Shown in pieces: positions 1 to 13,983 of a stretch of DNA of 64,000 bases. The DNA comes from Atherix ibis (Eukaryota; Arthropoda; Insecta; Diptera; Athericidae), in assembly GCA_958298945.1 (NCBI GenBank), contig OY282608.1, positions 81,888,806-81,952,805 of the forward strand. Direction: 5' to 3'. Position 1 is the first letter of the stretch; each line of letters opens with the position of its first letter. The notes under the pieces are model-generated. The model was not told the origin of the DNA. It saw only the letters and a program-made list of their open reading frames with translations, and made no database searches. Both the position numbers and the translations under genes were made by a program.

Positions 1-770
1 ACCAACAAACCAACAAACGAACAAACCAACAAACCAACAAACCAACAAACCAACAAACCAACAAGCCAACAAACCAACAAACGAACAAACCAACAACCAA
101 CAAGCCAACAAACAAACAAACCAACAAACAAACAAACCAACAAACGAACAAACCAACAAACCAACAAATCAACAAACCAACAAACTAACAAGCCAACAAG
201 CCAACAAACCAACAAGCCAACAAACCAACAAACCAACAAACCCACAAACTAACAAGCCAACAAGCCAACAAACCAACAAGCCAACAAACCACCAAGCCAA
301 CAAACCCACAAATTAACAACCCAACAAGCCAACGAACCAACAAACCAACAAACCAACAAACCAACAAACCAACAAACCAACAAACCAACAAACCAAAAAA
401 CCAACAAACCAACAAACCAACAAACCAACAAACCAACAAACCAACAAACCAACAAACCAACAAACCAACAAGCCTACAAGCCAACAAACCAACAAACCAA
501 CAAACCAATAAACCAACAAACCAACAAACAAATAAACCAACAAACTAACAAACTAACAAACCAACAAGCCAACAAACCAACAAACCAACAAAACAACACA
601 TCAACAAACCAATAAACCCACAAACCAATAAACCAACAAACCAACAAACCAACAAACCAAAAAACCAACAAACCAACAAGCCAACAAACGAACAAACCAA
701 CAAACCAGCAAAACAACAAACCAATAAACCAAAAAAAAACCAACAAACAAACAAAGCAACAAACGAACAA
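1..770. repeat. Variant-rich left edge of the array
   Basis: The array already runs at base 1, so its left border is outside the window. This block is rich in GCCAACAA and ACTAACAA units and holds the first copy of module P (about 235-720). Around 728-742 is a run of nine A after ACC, an over-long A-tract unlike the surrounding octamers. It does not match the next HOR family, whose first copy starts near 771. Confidence 0.75.
235..720. repeat. Module P, copy 1 of 7
   Basis: Module P is a roughly 0.45-0.5 kb order of variant units: an AACCCACAAA element, a CCACCAAGCC element, an AACAACCC element, then a long run of plain octamers, and near its end the landmark CACATCAACAAACCAATAAA (here from 597). 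The same order recurs near 21445, 23600, 25575, 33070, 40450 and 44050. This copy reads ACCCACAAATTAAC where copies from 23600 onward read ACCCGCAAACC, and it has the AAGCCTACAAGCC element shared only with copy 2. Copies 1 and 2 are thus closest to each other. Confidence 0.75.
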
Positions 771-2023
771 ACCAACAAACCAACAAACCAACAAACCAAC
801 AAGCCAACAAACCAACAAATCAACCAACCAACAAGCCAACAAACCAAAAAACCAATAAACCAACAAACCAACATACCAACAACCAACAAACCAACAAACC
901 AACAAGCCAACAAGCCAACAAGCCAACAAGCCAACAAGCCAACCAGCCAACAAGTCAACAAACTAACAAGCCAACAAACCAACAAACCAACAAACCAACA
1001 AGCCAACAAACCAGCAAGCCAAAAAACCAACAAACCAACAAACGAACAAACCAACAAACCAATAAACCAACAAACCAATAAACCGGCAAGCCACAAACCA
1101 ACAAACCAACAAACCAACAAGCCAACAAGTCAACAAGCCAACAAACCAACAAACCAACAAGCCAACAAGCCAACAAGCCAACAAACCAACAAACAAACAA
1201 ACCAACAAACCAACAAACGAACAAACCAACAAACCAACAAACCAACAAACCAACAAACCAACAAGCCAACAAACCAACAAACCAACAAACGAACAAACCA
1301 ACAAATCAATAAACCAACAAACCAATAAACCGACAAGCCAACAAACCAACAAACCAACAAACAGACAAGCCAACTAGCCAACAAACCAACTAACCAAAAA
1401 ACCAACAAACCAACAAGCCAACACACCAACAAGCCGACAAACCAACAAACAAACAAACCAACAAACCAACAAGCCAAAAAGCCAACAAACCAACAAACCA
1501 ACAAAACAACAAACCAACAAACCAACAAACCAACAAGCCAACAAACGAACAAACCAACAAACAAACAAACAAACAAACCAACAAACCAACAAACCAACAA
1601 ACCTACAAACCAACAAACCAACAAGCCAACAAACCAACAACCCAACAAACGAACAAACCAACAAACCAACAAACCAACAAACCAACGAACCAACAAACCA
1701 ACAAGCAACAAACCAACAAACCAACAAACGAATAACCAAACAAACCAACAAACAAATAAACCAACGAACCAACAAACCAACAAACCAACAAGCCAACAAA
1801 CCAACAAACCAACAAACGAACAAACCAACAAACCAACAAACCAACAAGCCAACAAGCCAACAAACCAACAAATCAACCAACCAACAAACCAACAAACGAA
1901 CAAACCAACAAACCAACAAACCAACAAACCAACAAGCCAACAAACCAACAAGCCAACAAACCAACAAATCAACCAACCAACAAACCAACAAACGAACAAA
2001 CGAACAAACCAACAAACGAACAA
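771..2023. repeat. Family A higher-order repeat, copy 1
   Basis: First of two tandem copies. Paired landmarks are ATCAACCAACC at 819 and 2072, CATACCAACAACC at 872 and 2125, AACCAGCC at 941 and 2202, CCGGCAAG at 1083 and 2328, and CAGACAAG at 1362 and 2599. The offset changes from 1,253 to 1,261, 1,245 and 1,237 bp along the unit, so the copies differ by gains or losses of whole octamers, as expected from slippage or unequal exchange in register. Substitution differences are few. Confidence 0.85.
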
Positions 2024-3260
2024 ACCAACAAACCAACAAACCAACAAACCAACAAGCCAACAAACCAACAAATCAACCAACCAACAAGCCAACAAACCAA
2101 AAAACCAATAAACCAACAAACCAACATACCAACAACCAACAAACCAACAAACCAACAAGCCAACAAGCCAACAAGCCAACAAGCCAACAAGCCAACCAGC
2201 CAACAAGTCAACAAACTAACAAGCCAACAAACCAACAAACCAACAAGCCAACAAACCAGCAAGCCAAAAAACCAACAAACCAACAAACGAACAAACCAAC
2301 AAACCAATAAACCAACAAACCAATAAACCGGCAAGCCACAAACCAACAAACCAACAAACCAACAAGCCAACAAGTCAACAAGCCAACAAACCAACAAACC
2401 AACAAGCCAACAAGCCAACAAACCAACAAACAAACAAACCAACAAACCAACAAACGAACAAACCAACAAACCAACAAACCAACAAACCAACAAACCAACA
2501 AGCCAACAAACCAACAAACCAACAAACGAACAAACCAACAAATCAATAAACCAACAAACCAATAAACCGACAAGCCAGCAAACCAACAAACCAACAAACA
2601 GACAAGCCAACTAGCCAACAAACCAACTAACCAAAAAACCAACAAACCAACAAGCCAACACACCAACAAGCCAACAAACCAACAAACAAACAAACCAACA
2701 AACCAACAAGCCAAAAAGCCAACAAACCAACAAACCAACAAAACAACAAACCAACAAACCAACAAACCAACAAGCCAACAACCGAACAAACCAACAAACA
2801 AACAAACAAACAAACCAACAAACCAACAAACCAACAAACCTACAAACCAACAAACCAACAAGCCAACAAACCAACAACCCAACAAACGAACAAACCAACA
2901 AACCAACAAACCAACAAACCAACGAACCAACAAACCAACAAGCAACAAACCAACAAACCAACAAACGAATAACCAAACAAACCAACAAACAAATAAACCA
3001 ACGAACCAACAAACCAACAAACCAACAAGCCAACAAACCAACAAACCAACAAACGAACAAACCAACAAACCAACAAACCAACAAGCCAACAAGCCAACAA
3101 ACCAACAAATCAACCAACCAACAAACCAACAAACGAACAAACCAACAAACCAACAAACCAACAAACCAACAAGCCAACAAACCAACAAGCCAACAAATCA
3201 ACAAATCAACCAACCAACAAACCAACAAACGAACAAACCAACAAACCAACAAACCAACAA
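2024..3260. repeat. Family A higher-order repeat, copy 2
   Basis: Second copy of the family A unit, matching 771-2023 in order of variant octamers, including the rare AACCAGCC, CCGGCAAG, CAGACAAG and ACTAGCC elements. Small differences show independent change: copy 1 reads ACACACCAACAAGCCGAC around 1422-1436 where copy 2 has GCCAAC. The end is marked by two ATCAACCAACC elements near 3110 and 3205, corresponding to those near 1870 and 1970 in copy 1. Confidence 0.85.
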
Positions 3261-4696
3261 ACCAACAAACCAACAAACCAACAAACCAACAAACCAACAA
3301 ACCAACAAATCAACCAACCAACTAACCAACAAACAAACAAACCAACAAACCAACAAACCACTAAGCCAACAAACCAACAAACCAACAAACGAACAAACCA
3401 ACAAACCAACAAACCAACAAGCCAACAAACCAACAAGCCAACAAACCAACAAATCAACCAACCAACAAACCAACAAACGAGCAAACGAACAAACCAACAA
3501 ACGAACAAACCAACAAACCAACAAACCAACAAACCAACAAACCAACAAGCCAACAAACCAACAAACCAACCAACCAACAAACCAACAAACGAACAAACCA
3601 ACAAACCAACAAACCAACAAACCAACAAACCAACAAACCAACAAACCAACAAACCAACAAACCAACAAACCAACAAACCAACAAACCAACAAACCAACAA
3701 ACCAACAAGCCAACAAACCAAAAAACCAATAAACCAACAAACCAACATACCAACAAACCAACAACCCAACAAACCAACAAGCCAACAAGCCAACAAGCCA
3801 ACAAGCCAACAAGCCAACAAAACAACAAACCAACAAGCCAACAAACCAACAAACCAACAAACCAACAAACTAACAAACCAACAAGCTAACAAACCAACAA
3901 GCCAACAAACCAACAAACCAACAAACGAACAAACCAATAAACCAATAAACCAACAAGCCAATAAACCAACTAACTAACAAACCAACAAGCCAACAAGCCA
4001 ACAAGCCAACAAGCCAACAAACCAACAAACCAAGAAACCAACAAACCAACAAACCAACAAACCAACAAACCAACAAACCAACAAGCTAACAAACCAACAA
4101 ACCAACAAACCAACAATTAACAAACCAACAAGCCAACAAGCCAACAAATCAACAAGCCAACAAATGAACAAACGAACAAACCAACAAACCAACAAACCAA
4201 CAAACAAACAAACCAACAAACCAACAAACCAACAAACCAACAAGCCAACAAACCAACAAGCCAACAAGCCAACAAGCCAACAAACCAACAAATCAACAAA
4301 CCAACAAACCAACAAACGAACAAACCAACAAACCATCAAACCAACAAACCAACAAACCAATAAACCAACAAGCCAACAAACCAACAAACCAACAAACCAA
4401 AAAACCAACAAACCAACAAACCAACAAGCCAACAAACCAAAAAACCAATAAACCAACAAACCAACATACCAACAAACCAACAAACCAACAAACCAACAAA
4501 CCAACAAACCAACAAGCCAACAAGCCAACAAGCCAACAAACCAACAAATCAACAAACCAACAAACCAACAAACGAATAAACCAACATACCAACAAACCAA
4601 CAAACCAACAAACCAACAAGCCAACAAGCCAACAAGCCAACAAACCAACAAATCAACAAACCAACAAACCAACAAACGAACAAACCAACAAACCAA
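3261..4696. repeat. Link between families A and B
   Basis: Octamer array without a clear internal HOR. The left part continues family A-like units (ATCAACCAACC near 3310 and 3455). The right part, from about 4230, shows family B-type strings (GCC runs, then ATCAAC, then ACGAAC) but lacks the B phase-slip motif until 4697. Around 4081-4145 lies a short segment identical in order to the start of the family G module, with the rare CAATTAAC element at 4114. It is therefore a mosaic of neighbouring families. I see nothing else in it. Confidence 0.7.
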
Positions 4697-7087
4697 CCTA
4701 AAAACAAATAAACCAACAAACCAACAAACAAACAAACCAACAAGCCAAAAAACCAACAAACCAACAAACCAACAAGCCAACAAACCAAAAAACCAATAAA
4801 CCAACAAACCAACAAACCAACATACCAACAAACCAACAAACCAACAAACCAACAAACCAACAAACTAACAAGCCAACAAGCCAACAAGCCAACAAACCAA
4901 AAAACCAACAAACCAACAAACCAACAAGCCAACAAACCAACAAACCAACAAGCCAACAAACCAAAAAACCAATAAACCAACAAACCAACATACCAACAAA
5001 CCAACAAACCAACAAACCAACAAACCAACAAGCCAACAAGCCAACAAGCCAACAAACCAACAAATCAACAAACCAACAAACCAACAAACGAACAAACCAA
5101 CAAACCAACCTAAAAACAAATAAACGAACAAACCAACAAACCAACAAGCCAACAAACCAAAAAACCAACAAACCAACAAACCAACAAGCCAACAAACCAA
5201 AAAACCAATAAACCAACAAACCAACATACCAACAAACCAACAAACCAACAAACCAACAAACCAACAAGCCAACAAGCCAACAAGCCAACAAACCAACAAA
5301 TCAACAAACCAACAAACCAACAAACGAACAAACCAACAAACCAACCTAAAAACAAATAAACCAACAAACCAACATACCAACAAACCAACAAATCAACAAA
5401 CCAACAAGCCAACAAGCCAACAAGCCAACAAACCAACAAATCAACAAACCAACAAACCAACAAACGAACAAACCAACAAACCAACAAACCAACAAACCAA
5501 CAAACCAATAAACCAACAAGCCAACAAACCAACAAACCAACAAACCAAAAAACCAACAAACCAACAAACCAACAAGCCAACAAACCAACAAACCAACAAG
5601 CCAACAAACCAAAAAACCAATAAACCAACAAACCAACATACCAACAAACCAACAAACCAACAAACCAACAAACCAACAAACCAACAAGCCAACAAGCCAA
5701 CAAGCCAACAAACCAACAAATCAACAAACCAACAAATCAACAAACGAACAAACCAACAAACCAACCTAAAAACAAATAAACCAACAAACCAACATACCAA
5801 CAAACCAACAAACCAACAAACCAACAAGCCAACAAGCCAACAAGCCAACAAACCAACAAATCAACAAACCAACAAACCAACAAACGAACAAACCAACAAA
5901 CCAACAAACCAACAAACCAATAAACCAACAAGCCAACAAACCAACAAACCAACAAACCAAAAAACCAACAAACCAACAAACCAACAAGCCAACAAACCAA
6001 AAAACCAATAAACCAACAAACCAACATACCAACAAACCAACAAACCAACAAACCAACAAACCAACAAACCAACAAGCCAACAAGCCAAAAAGCCAACAAA
6101 CCAACAAATCAACAAACCAACAAACCAACAAACGTATAAACCAACATACCAACGAACCAACAAACCAACAAACCAACAAACCAACAAGCCAACAAGCCAA
6201 CAAGCCAACAAACCAACAAATCAACAAACTTACAAACCAACAAACGAACAAACCAACAAACCAACCTAAAAACAAATAAACCAACAAACCAACAAACCAA
6301 CAAGCCAACAAACCAACAAACCAACAAACGAACAAACCAACAAACCAACAAACCAACAAGCCAACAAGCCAACAAGCCAACAAACCAACAAATCAACAAA
6401 CCAACAAACCAACAAACGAACAAACCAACAAACCAACAAACCAACAAACCAACAAACCAATAAACTAACAAGCCAACAAACCAACAAACCAACAAACCAA
6501 CAAACCAACAAACCAACAAGCCAACAAACCAAAAAACCAATAAACCAACAAACCAACATACCAACAAACCAACAAACCAACAAACCAACAAACCAACAAA
6601 CCAACAAGCCAACAAGCCAACAAGCCAACAAACCAACAAATCAACAAACCAACAAACCAACAAACGAATAAACCAACATACCAACAAACCAACAAACCAA
6701 CAAACCAACAAGCCAACAAGCCAACAAGCCAACAAACCAACAAATCAACAAACCAACAAACCAACAAACGAACAAGCCAACAAACCAACCTAAAAACAAA
6801 TAAACCAACAAACCAACAAACAAACAAACCAACAAGCCAAAAAACCAACAAACCAACAAACCAACAAGCCAACAAACCAAAAAACCAATAAACCAACAAA
6901 CCAAAAAACCAACATACCAACAAACCAACAAACCAACAAACCAACAAACCAACAAACCAACAAGCCAACAAGCCAACAAGCCAACAAACCAACAAATCAA
7001 CAAACCAACAAACCAACAAACGAATAAACCAACATACCAACAAACCAACAAACCAACAAACCAACAAGCCAACAAGCCAACAAGCCA

Positions 7088-7385
7088 ACAAACCAACAAA
7101 TCAACAAACCAACAAACCAACAAACGAACAAACCAACAAACCAACCTAAAAACAAATAAACCAACAAACCAACAAACAAACAAACCAACAAGCCAAAAAA
7201 CCAACAAACCAACAAACCAACAAGCCAACAAACCAAAAAACCAATAAACCAACAAACCAACATACCAACAAACCAACAAGCCAACAAACTAACAAACGAA
7301 CAAACGAACAAACCAACAAACGAACAAACCAACAAACCAACAAACCAACAAACCAACAAGCGAACAAACCAACAAATCAACAAAC
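7088..7385. repeat. 298-bp segment repeated identically 600 bp downstream
   Basis: Read base by base, 7088-7385 equals 7688-7985. The offset, 600 bp, is exactly 75 octamers. Differences appear immediately outside: A at 7087 against G at 7687, and A at 7386 against C at 7986. The segment includes the B marker at 7145 (7745 in the copy), a GCCAAAAA element and an ACTAACAAACGAACAAACG element. A closely similar segment recurs near 17463. Confidence 0.85.
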
Positions 7386-7596
7386 AAACAAACCAAAAAA
7401 CGAACAAAACAACAAACCAAAAAACCAACAAACCAACAAACCAACAAGCCAACAAACCAAAAAACCAATAAACCAACAAACCAACATACCAACAAACCAA
7501 CAAACCAACAAACCAACAAGCCAACAAGCCAACAAGCCAACAAACCAACAAATCAACAAACCAACAAACCAACAAACGAACAAACCAACAAACCAA

Positions 7597-7744
7597 CCTA
7601 AAAACAAATAAACCAACAAACCAACAAACGAACAAACCAACAAACCAACAAACCAACAAACCAACAAGCCAACAAGCCAACAAGCCGACAAACCAACAAA
7701 TCAACAAACCAACAAACCAACAAACGAACAAACCAACAAACCAA
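7597..7744. repeat. 148-bp marker-to-marker cassette, copy 1
   Basis: The cassette runs from one B marker to the next in exactly 148 bp. After the marker the unit order is two plain, one ACGAAC, four plain, three GCC, one plain, one ATCAAC, two plain, one ACGAAC, two plain. Here and in the copy at 8537 the third GCC unit carries an extra change, GCCGACAA. 148 is 18.5 octamers, the half coming from the 4-nt slip. Confidence 0.85.
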
Positions 7745-8536
7745 CCTAAAAACAAATAAACCAACAAACCAACAAACAAACAAACCAACAAGCCAAAAAA
7801 CCAACAAACCAACAAACCAACAAGCCAACAAACCAAAAAACCAATAAACCAACAAACCAACATACCAACAAACCAACAAGCCAACAAACTAACAAACGAA
7901 CAAACGAACAAACCAACAAACGAACAAACCAACAAACCAACAAACCAACAAACCAACAAGCGAACAAACCAACAAATCAACAAACCAACAAACCAAAAAA
8001 CGAACAAAACAACAAACCAACAAACCAACAAACCAACAAACCAATAAACCAACAAGCCAACAAACCAACAAACCAACAAACCAACAAACCAAAAAACCAA
8101 CAAACCAACAAACCAACAAGCCAACAAACCAAAAAACCAACAAACCAACAAACCAACAAGCCAACAAACCAAAAAACCAATAAACCAACAAACCAACATA
8201 CCAACAAGCCAACAAGCCAACAAACCAACAAATCAACAAACCAACCTAAAAACAAATAAACCAACAAACCAACAAACCAACAAACCAACAAACCAATAAA
8301 CCAACAAGCCAACAAACCAACAAACCAACAAACCAAAAAACCAACAAACCAACAAACCAACAAGCCAACAAACCAAAAAACCAATAAACCAACAAACCAA
8401 CATACCAACAAACCAACAAACCAACAAACCAACAAACCAACAAACCAACAAACCAACAAGCCAACAAGCCAACAAGCCAACAAACCAACAAATCAACAAA
8501 CCAACAAACCAACAAACGAACAAACCAACAAAACAA

Positions 8537-8684
8537 CCTAAAAACAAATAAACCAACAAACCAACAAACGAACAAACCAACAAACCAACAAACCAACAAA
8601 CCAACAAGCCAACAAGCCAACAAGCCGACAAACCAACAAATCAACAAACCAACAAACCAACAAACGAACAAACCAACAAACCAA
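8537..8684. repeat. 148-bp cassette, copy 2
   Basis: Same length and unit order as 7597-7744, including the GCCGACAA variant, at an offset of 940 bp. The base string just before it reads AAACAACCT instead of AACCAACCT. Confidence 0.85.
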
Positions 8685-9612
8685 CCTAAAAACAAATAAA
8701 CCAACAAACCAACAAACAAACAAAGCAACAAGCCAAAAAACCAACAAACCAACAAACCAACAAGCCAACAAACCAAAAAACCAATAAACCAACAAACCAA
8801 CATACCAAGAAACCAACAAGCCAACAAACTAACAAACGAACAAACGAACAAACGAACAAACCAACAAACGAACAAACCAACAAACCAACAAACCAACAAA
8901 CCAACAAGCGAACAAACCAACAAATCAACAAACCAACAAACCAAAAAACGAACAAAACAACAAACCAACAAACCAACAAACCAACAAACCAATAAACCAA
9001 CGAGCCAACAAACCAACAAACCAACAAACCAAAAAACCAACAAACCAACAAACCAACAAGCCAACAAACCAAAAAACCAACAAACCAACAAACCAACAAG
9101 CCAACAAACCAAAAAACCAATAAACCAACAAACCAACATACCAACAAGCCAACAAGCCAACAAACCAACAAATCAACAAACCAACAAACCAACAAACGAA
9201 CAAACCAACAAACCAACCTAAAAACAAATAAACCAACAAACCAACAAACCAACAAACCAACAAACCAACAAACCAATAAACCAACAAGCCAACAAACCAA
9301 CAAACCAACAAACCAAAAAACCAACAAACCAACAAACCAACAAGCCAACAAACCAAAAAACCAATAAACCAACAAACCAACATACCAACAAACCAACAAA
9401 CCAACAAACCAACAAACCAACAAACCAACAAACCAACAAGCCAACAAACCAACAAACCAACAAACCAACAAACCAATAAACCAACAAACCAACATACCAA
9501 CAAACCAACAAACCAACAAACCAACAAACCAACAAGCCAACAAGCCAACAAGCCAACAAACCAACAAATCAACAAACCAACAAACCAACAAACGAACAAA
9601 CCAACAAACCAA

Positions 9613-9760
9613 CCTAAAAACAAATAAACCAACAAACCAACAAACGAACAAACCAACAAACCAACAAACCAACAAACCAACAAGCCAACAAGCCAACAAG
9701 CCAACAAACCAACAAATCAACAAACCAACAAACCAACAAACGAACAAACCAACAAACCAA
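9613..9760. repeat. 148-bp cassette, copy 3
   Basis: Marker-to-marker spacing of 148 bp with the standard unit order and an unmodified third GCC unit. It opens another family B cycle 1,076 bp after the previous cassette. Confidence 0.85.
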
Positions 9761-10648
9761 CCTAAAAACAAATAAACCAACAAACCAACAAACAAACAAA
9801 CCAACAAGCCAAAAAACCAACAAACCAACAAACCAACAAGCCAACAAACCAAAAAACCAATAAACCAACAAACCAACATACCAACAAACCAAAAAACCAA
9901 CAAACCAACAAACCAACAAGCCAACAAACCAAAAAACCAATAAACCAACAAACCAACATACCAACAAACCAACAAACCAACAAACCAACAAGCCAACAAG
10001 CCAACAAGCCAACAAACCAACAAATCAACAAACCAACAAACCAACAAACCAACAAGCCAACAAGCCAACAAGCCAACAAACCAACAAATCAACAAACCAA
10101 CAAACCAACAAACGAACAAACCAACAAATCAACCTAAAAACAAATAAACTAACAGACCAACAAACAAACAAACCAACAAGCCAAAAAACCAACAAACCAA
10201 CAAACCAACAAGCCAACAAACCAAAAAACCAATAAACCAACAAATCAACATACCAACAAACCAACAAGCCAACAAACTAACAAACGAACAAATGAACAAA
10301 CCAACAAACGAACAAACCAACAAACCAACAAACCAACAAACCAACAATCGAACAAACCAACAAATCAACAAACCAACAAACCAAAAAACGAACAAAACAA
10401 CAAACCAACAAACCAACAAACCAACAAACCAATAAACCAACAAGCCAACAAACCAACAAACCAACAAACCAAAAAACCAACAAACCAACAAACCAACAAG
10501 CCAACAAACCAAAAAACCAACAAACCAACAAACCAACAAGCCAACAAACCAAAAAACCAATAAACCAACAAACCAACATACCAACAAGCCAACAAGCCAA
10601 CAAATCAACAAACCAACAAACCAACAAACGAACAAGCCAACAAACCAA

Positions 10649-11005
10649 CCTAAAAACAAATAAACCAACAAACCAACAAACCAACAAACCAACAAACCAA
10701 CAAACCAATAAACCAACAAGCCAACAAACCAACAAACCAACAAACCAAAAAACCAACAAACCAACAAACCAACAAGCCAACAAACCAAAAAACCAATAAA
10801 CCAACAAACCAACATACCAACAAACCAACAAACCAACAAACCAACAAACCAACAAACCAACAAGCCAACAAACCAACAAACCAACAAACCAACAAACCAA
10901 TAAACCAACAAACCAACATACCAATAAACCAACAAACCAACAAACCAACAAACCAAACAAATCAACAAACCAACAAACCAATAAACGAACAAGCCAACAA
11001 ACCAA
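10649..11005. repeat. 357-bp cassette, copy 1
   Basis: Marker-to-marker spacing of 357 bp. 357 leaves a remainder of 5 modulo 8: 4 from the marker slip and 1 from a 9-mer unit ACCAAACAA, followed by ATCAACAA, near 10954. The last part contains ACCAATAAACG here, where the other copies have ACCAACAAACG. It is followed directly by a 148-bp cassette. Confidence 0.85.
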
Positions 11006-11153
11006 CCTAAAAACAAATAAACCAACAAACCAACAAACGAACAAACCAACAAACCAACAAACCAACAAACCAACAAGCCAACAAGCCAACAAGCCAACAA
11101 ACCAACAAATCAACAAACCAACAAACCAACAAACGAACAAACCAACAAACCAA
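11006..11153. repeat. 148-bp cassette, copy 4
   Basis: Standard 148-bp cassette placed immediately after a 357-bp cassette. The same 357 + 148 order recurs at 11774-12278. Confidence 0.85.
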
Positions 11154-11773
11154 CCTAAAAACAAATAAACCAACAAACCAACAAACAAACAAACCAACAA
11201 GCCAAAAAACCAACAAACCAACAAACCAACAAGCCAACAAACCAAAAAACCAATAAACCAACAAACCAACATACCAACAAACCAACAAACCAACAAACCA
11301 ACAAACCAACAAACCAACAAGCCAACAAGCCAACAAGCCAACAAACCAAAAAACCAACAAACCAACAAACCAACAAACCAACAAACCAATAAACCAACAA
11401 GCCAACAAACCAACAAACCAACAAACCAATAAACCAACAAGCCAACAAGCCAACAAACCAACAAACCAACAAACCAAAAAACCAACAAACCAACAAACCA
11501 ACAAGCCAACAAACCAAAAAACCAATAAACCAACAAACCAACATACCAACAAACCAACAAACCAACAAACCAACAAGCCAACAAGCCAACAAGCCAACAA
11601 ACCAACAAATCAACAAACCAACAAACTAACAAACGAACAAACCAACAAACCAACAAACCAATAAGCCAACAAACCAAAAAACCAATAAACCAACAAACCA
11701 ACATACCAACAAGCCAACAAGCCAACAAATCAACAAACCAACAAACCAACAAACGAACAAGCCAACAAACCAA

Positions 11774-12130
11774 CCTAAAAACAAATAAACCAACAAACCA
11801 ACAAACCAACAAACCAACAAACCAACAAACCAATAAACCAACAAGCCAACAAACCAACAAACCAACAAACCAAAAAACCAACAAACCAACAAACCAACAA
11901 GCCAACAAACCAAAAAACCAATAAACCAACAAACCAACATACCAACAAACCAACAAACCAACAAACCAACAAACCAACAAACCAACAAACCAACAAACCA
12001 ACAAACCAACAAACCAACAAACCAATAAACCAACAAACCAACATACCAATAAACCAACAAACCAACAAACCAACAAACCAAACAAATCAACAAACCAACA
12101 AACCAACAAACGAACAAGCCAACAAACCAA
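11774..12130. repeat. 357-bp cassette, copy 2
   Basis: Second 357-bp cassette with the 9-mer ACCAAACAA near 12079. It opens the first copy of a roughly 2.77 kb family B superunit whose second copy opens at 14544. Confidence 0.85.
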
Positions 12131-12278
12131 CCTAAAAACAAATAAACCAACAAACCAACAAACGAACAAACCAACAAACCAACAAACCAACAAACCAACA
12201 AGCCAACAAGCCAACAAGCCAACAAACCAACAAATCAACAAACCAACAAACCAACAAACGAACAAACCAACAAACCAA
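12131..12278. repeat. 148-bp cassette, copy 5
   Basis: Standard cassette directly following the second 357-bp cassette. Its partner 2,770 bp downstream (14901-15040) is only 140 bp long, having lost one octamer between the GCC run and ATCAAC. Confidence 0.85.
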
Positions 12279-13626
12279 CCTAAAAACAAATAAACCAACA
12301 AACCAACAAACAAACAAACCAACAAGCCAAAAAACCAACAAACCAACAAACCAACAAGCCAACAAACCAAAAACCCAATAAACCAACAAACCAACATACC
12401 AACAAACCAACAAACCAACAAACCAACAAACCAACAAACCAACAAGCCAACAAGCCAACAAGCCAACAAACCAAAAAACCAACAAACCAACAAACCAACA
12501 AACCAACAAACCAATAAACCAACAAGCCAACAAACCAACAAACCAACAAACCAATAAACCAACAAGCCAACAAGCCAACAAACCAACAAACCAAAAAACC
12601 AACAAACCAACAAACCAACAAGCCAACAAACCAAAAAACCAATAAACCAACAAACCAACATACCAACAAACCAACAAACCAACAAACCAACAAGCCAACA
12701 AGCCAACAAGCCAACAAACCAACAAATCAACAAACCAACAAACTAACAAACGAACAAACGAACAAACCAACAAACCAACAAACCAACAAGCCAACAAACC
12801 AAAAAACCAATAAACCAACAAACCAACATACCAACAAACCAACAAACCAACAAACCAACAAGCCAACAAGCCAACAAGCCAACAAACCAACAAATCAACA
12901 AACCAACAAACCAACAAACGAACAAACCAACAAACCGACAAACCAACAAGCCAACAAACCAACAAACCAACAAACGAACAAACCAACAAACCAACAAACC
13001 AAAAAACCAACAAACCAACAAACCAACAAGCCAACAAACCAAAAAACCAATAAACCAACAAACCAACAAACCAAAAAACCAACAAACCAACAAACCAACA
13101 AGCCAACAAACCAAAAAACCAACAAACCAACAAACCAACAAGCCAACAAACCAAAAAACCAACAAGCCAACAAACCAACAAACCAACAAACCAAAAAACC
13201 AACAAACCAATAAACCAACAAACCAACATACCAACAAACCAACAAGCCAACAAACTAACAAACGAACAAACGAACAAACCAACAAACGAACAAACCAACA
13301 AACCAACAAACCAACAAACCAACAAGCGAACAAACCAACAAATCAACAAACCAACAAACCAAAAAACGAACAAAACAACAAACCAACAAACCAACAAACC
13401 AACAAACCAATAAACCAACAAGCCAACAAACCAACAAACCAACAAACCAAAAAACCAACAAACCAACAAACCAACAAGCCAACAAACCAAAAAACCAACA
13501 AACCAACAAACCAACAAGCCAACAAACCAAAAAACCAATAAACCAACAAACCAACATACCAACAAGCCAACAAGCCAACAAATCAACAAACCAACAAACC
13601 AACAAACGAACAAGCCAACAAACCAA

Positions 13627-13983
13627 CCTAAAAACAAATAAACCAACAAACCAACAAACCAACAAACCAACAAACCAACAAACCAATAAACCAACAAGCC
13701 AACAAACCAACAAACCAACAAACCAAAAAACCAACAAACCAACAAACCAACAAGCCAACAAACCAAAAAACCAATAAACCAACAAACCAACATACCAACA
13801 AACCAACAAACCAACAAACCAACAAACCAACAAACCAACAAGCCAACAAACCAACAAACCAACAAACCAACAAACCAATAAACCAACAAACCAACATACC
13901 AATAAACCAACAAACCAACAAACCAACAAACCAAACAAATCAACAAACCAACAAACCAACAAACGAACAAGCCAACAAACCAA
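13627..13983. repeat. 357-bp cassette, copy 3
   Basis: Third 357-bp cassette, with the 9-mer near 13931. Together with upstream sequence from about 13240 it also matches 10262-11005 at an offset of 2,978 bp, so it belongs to two overlapping long-range duplications. Confidence 0.85.

Noticed and set aside
728..742. A9 run as a poly(A) tail of a retroposed insertion
   Set aside because: It is flanked by ordinary octamers on both sides with no foreign sequence. It fits an ACCAAAAA variant with extra A residues.
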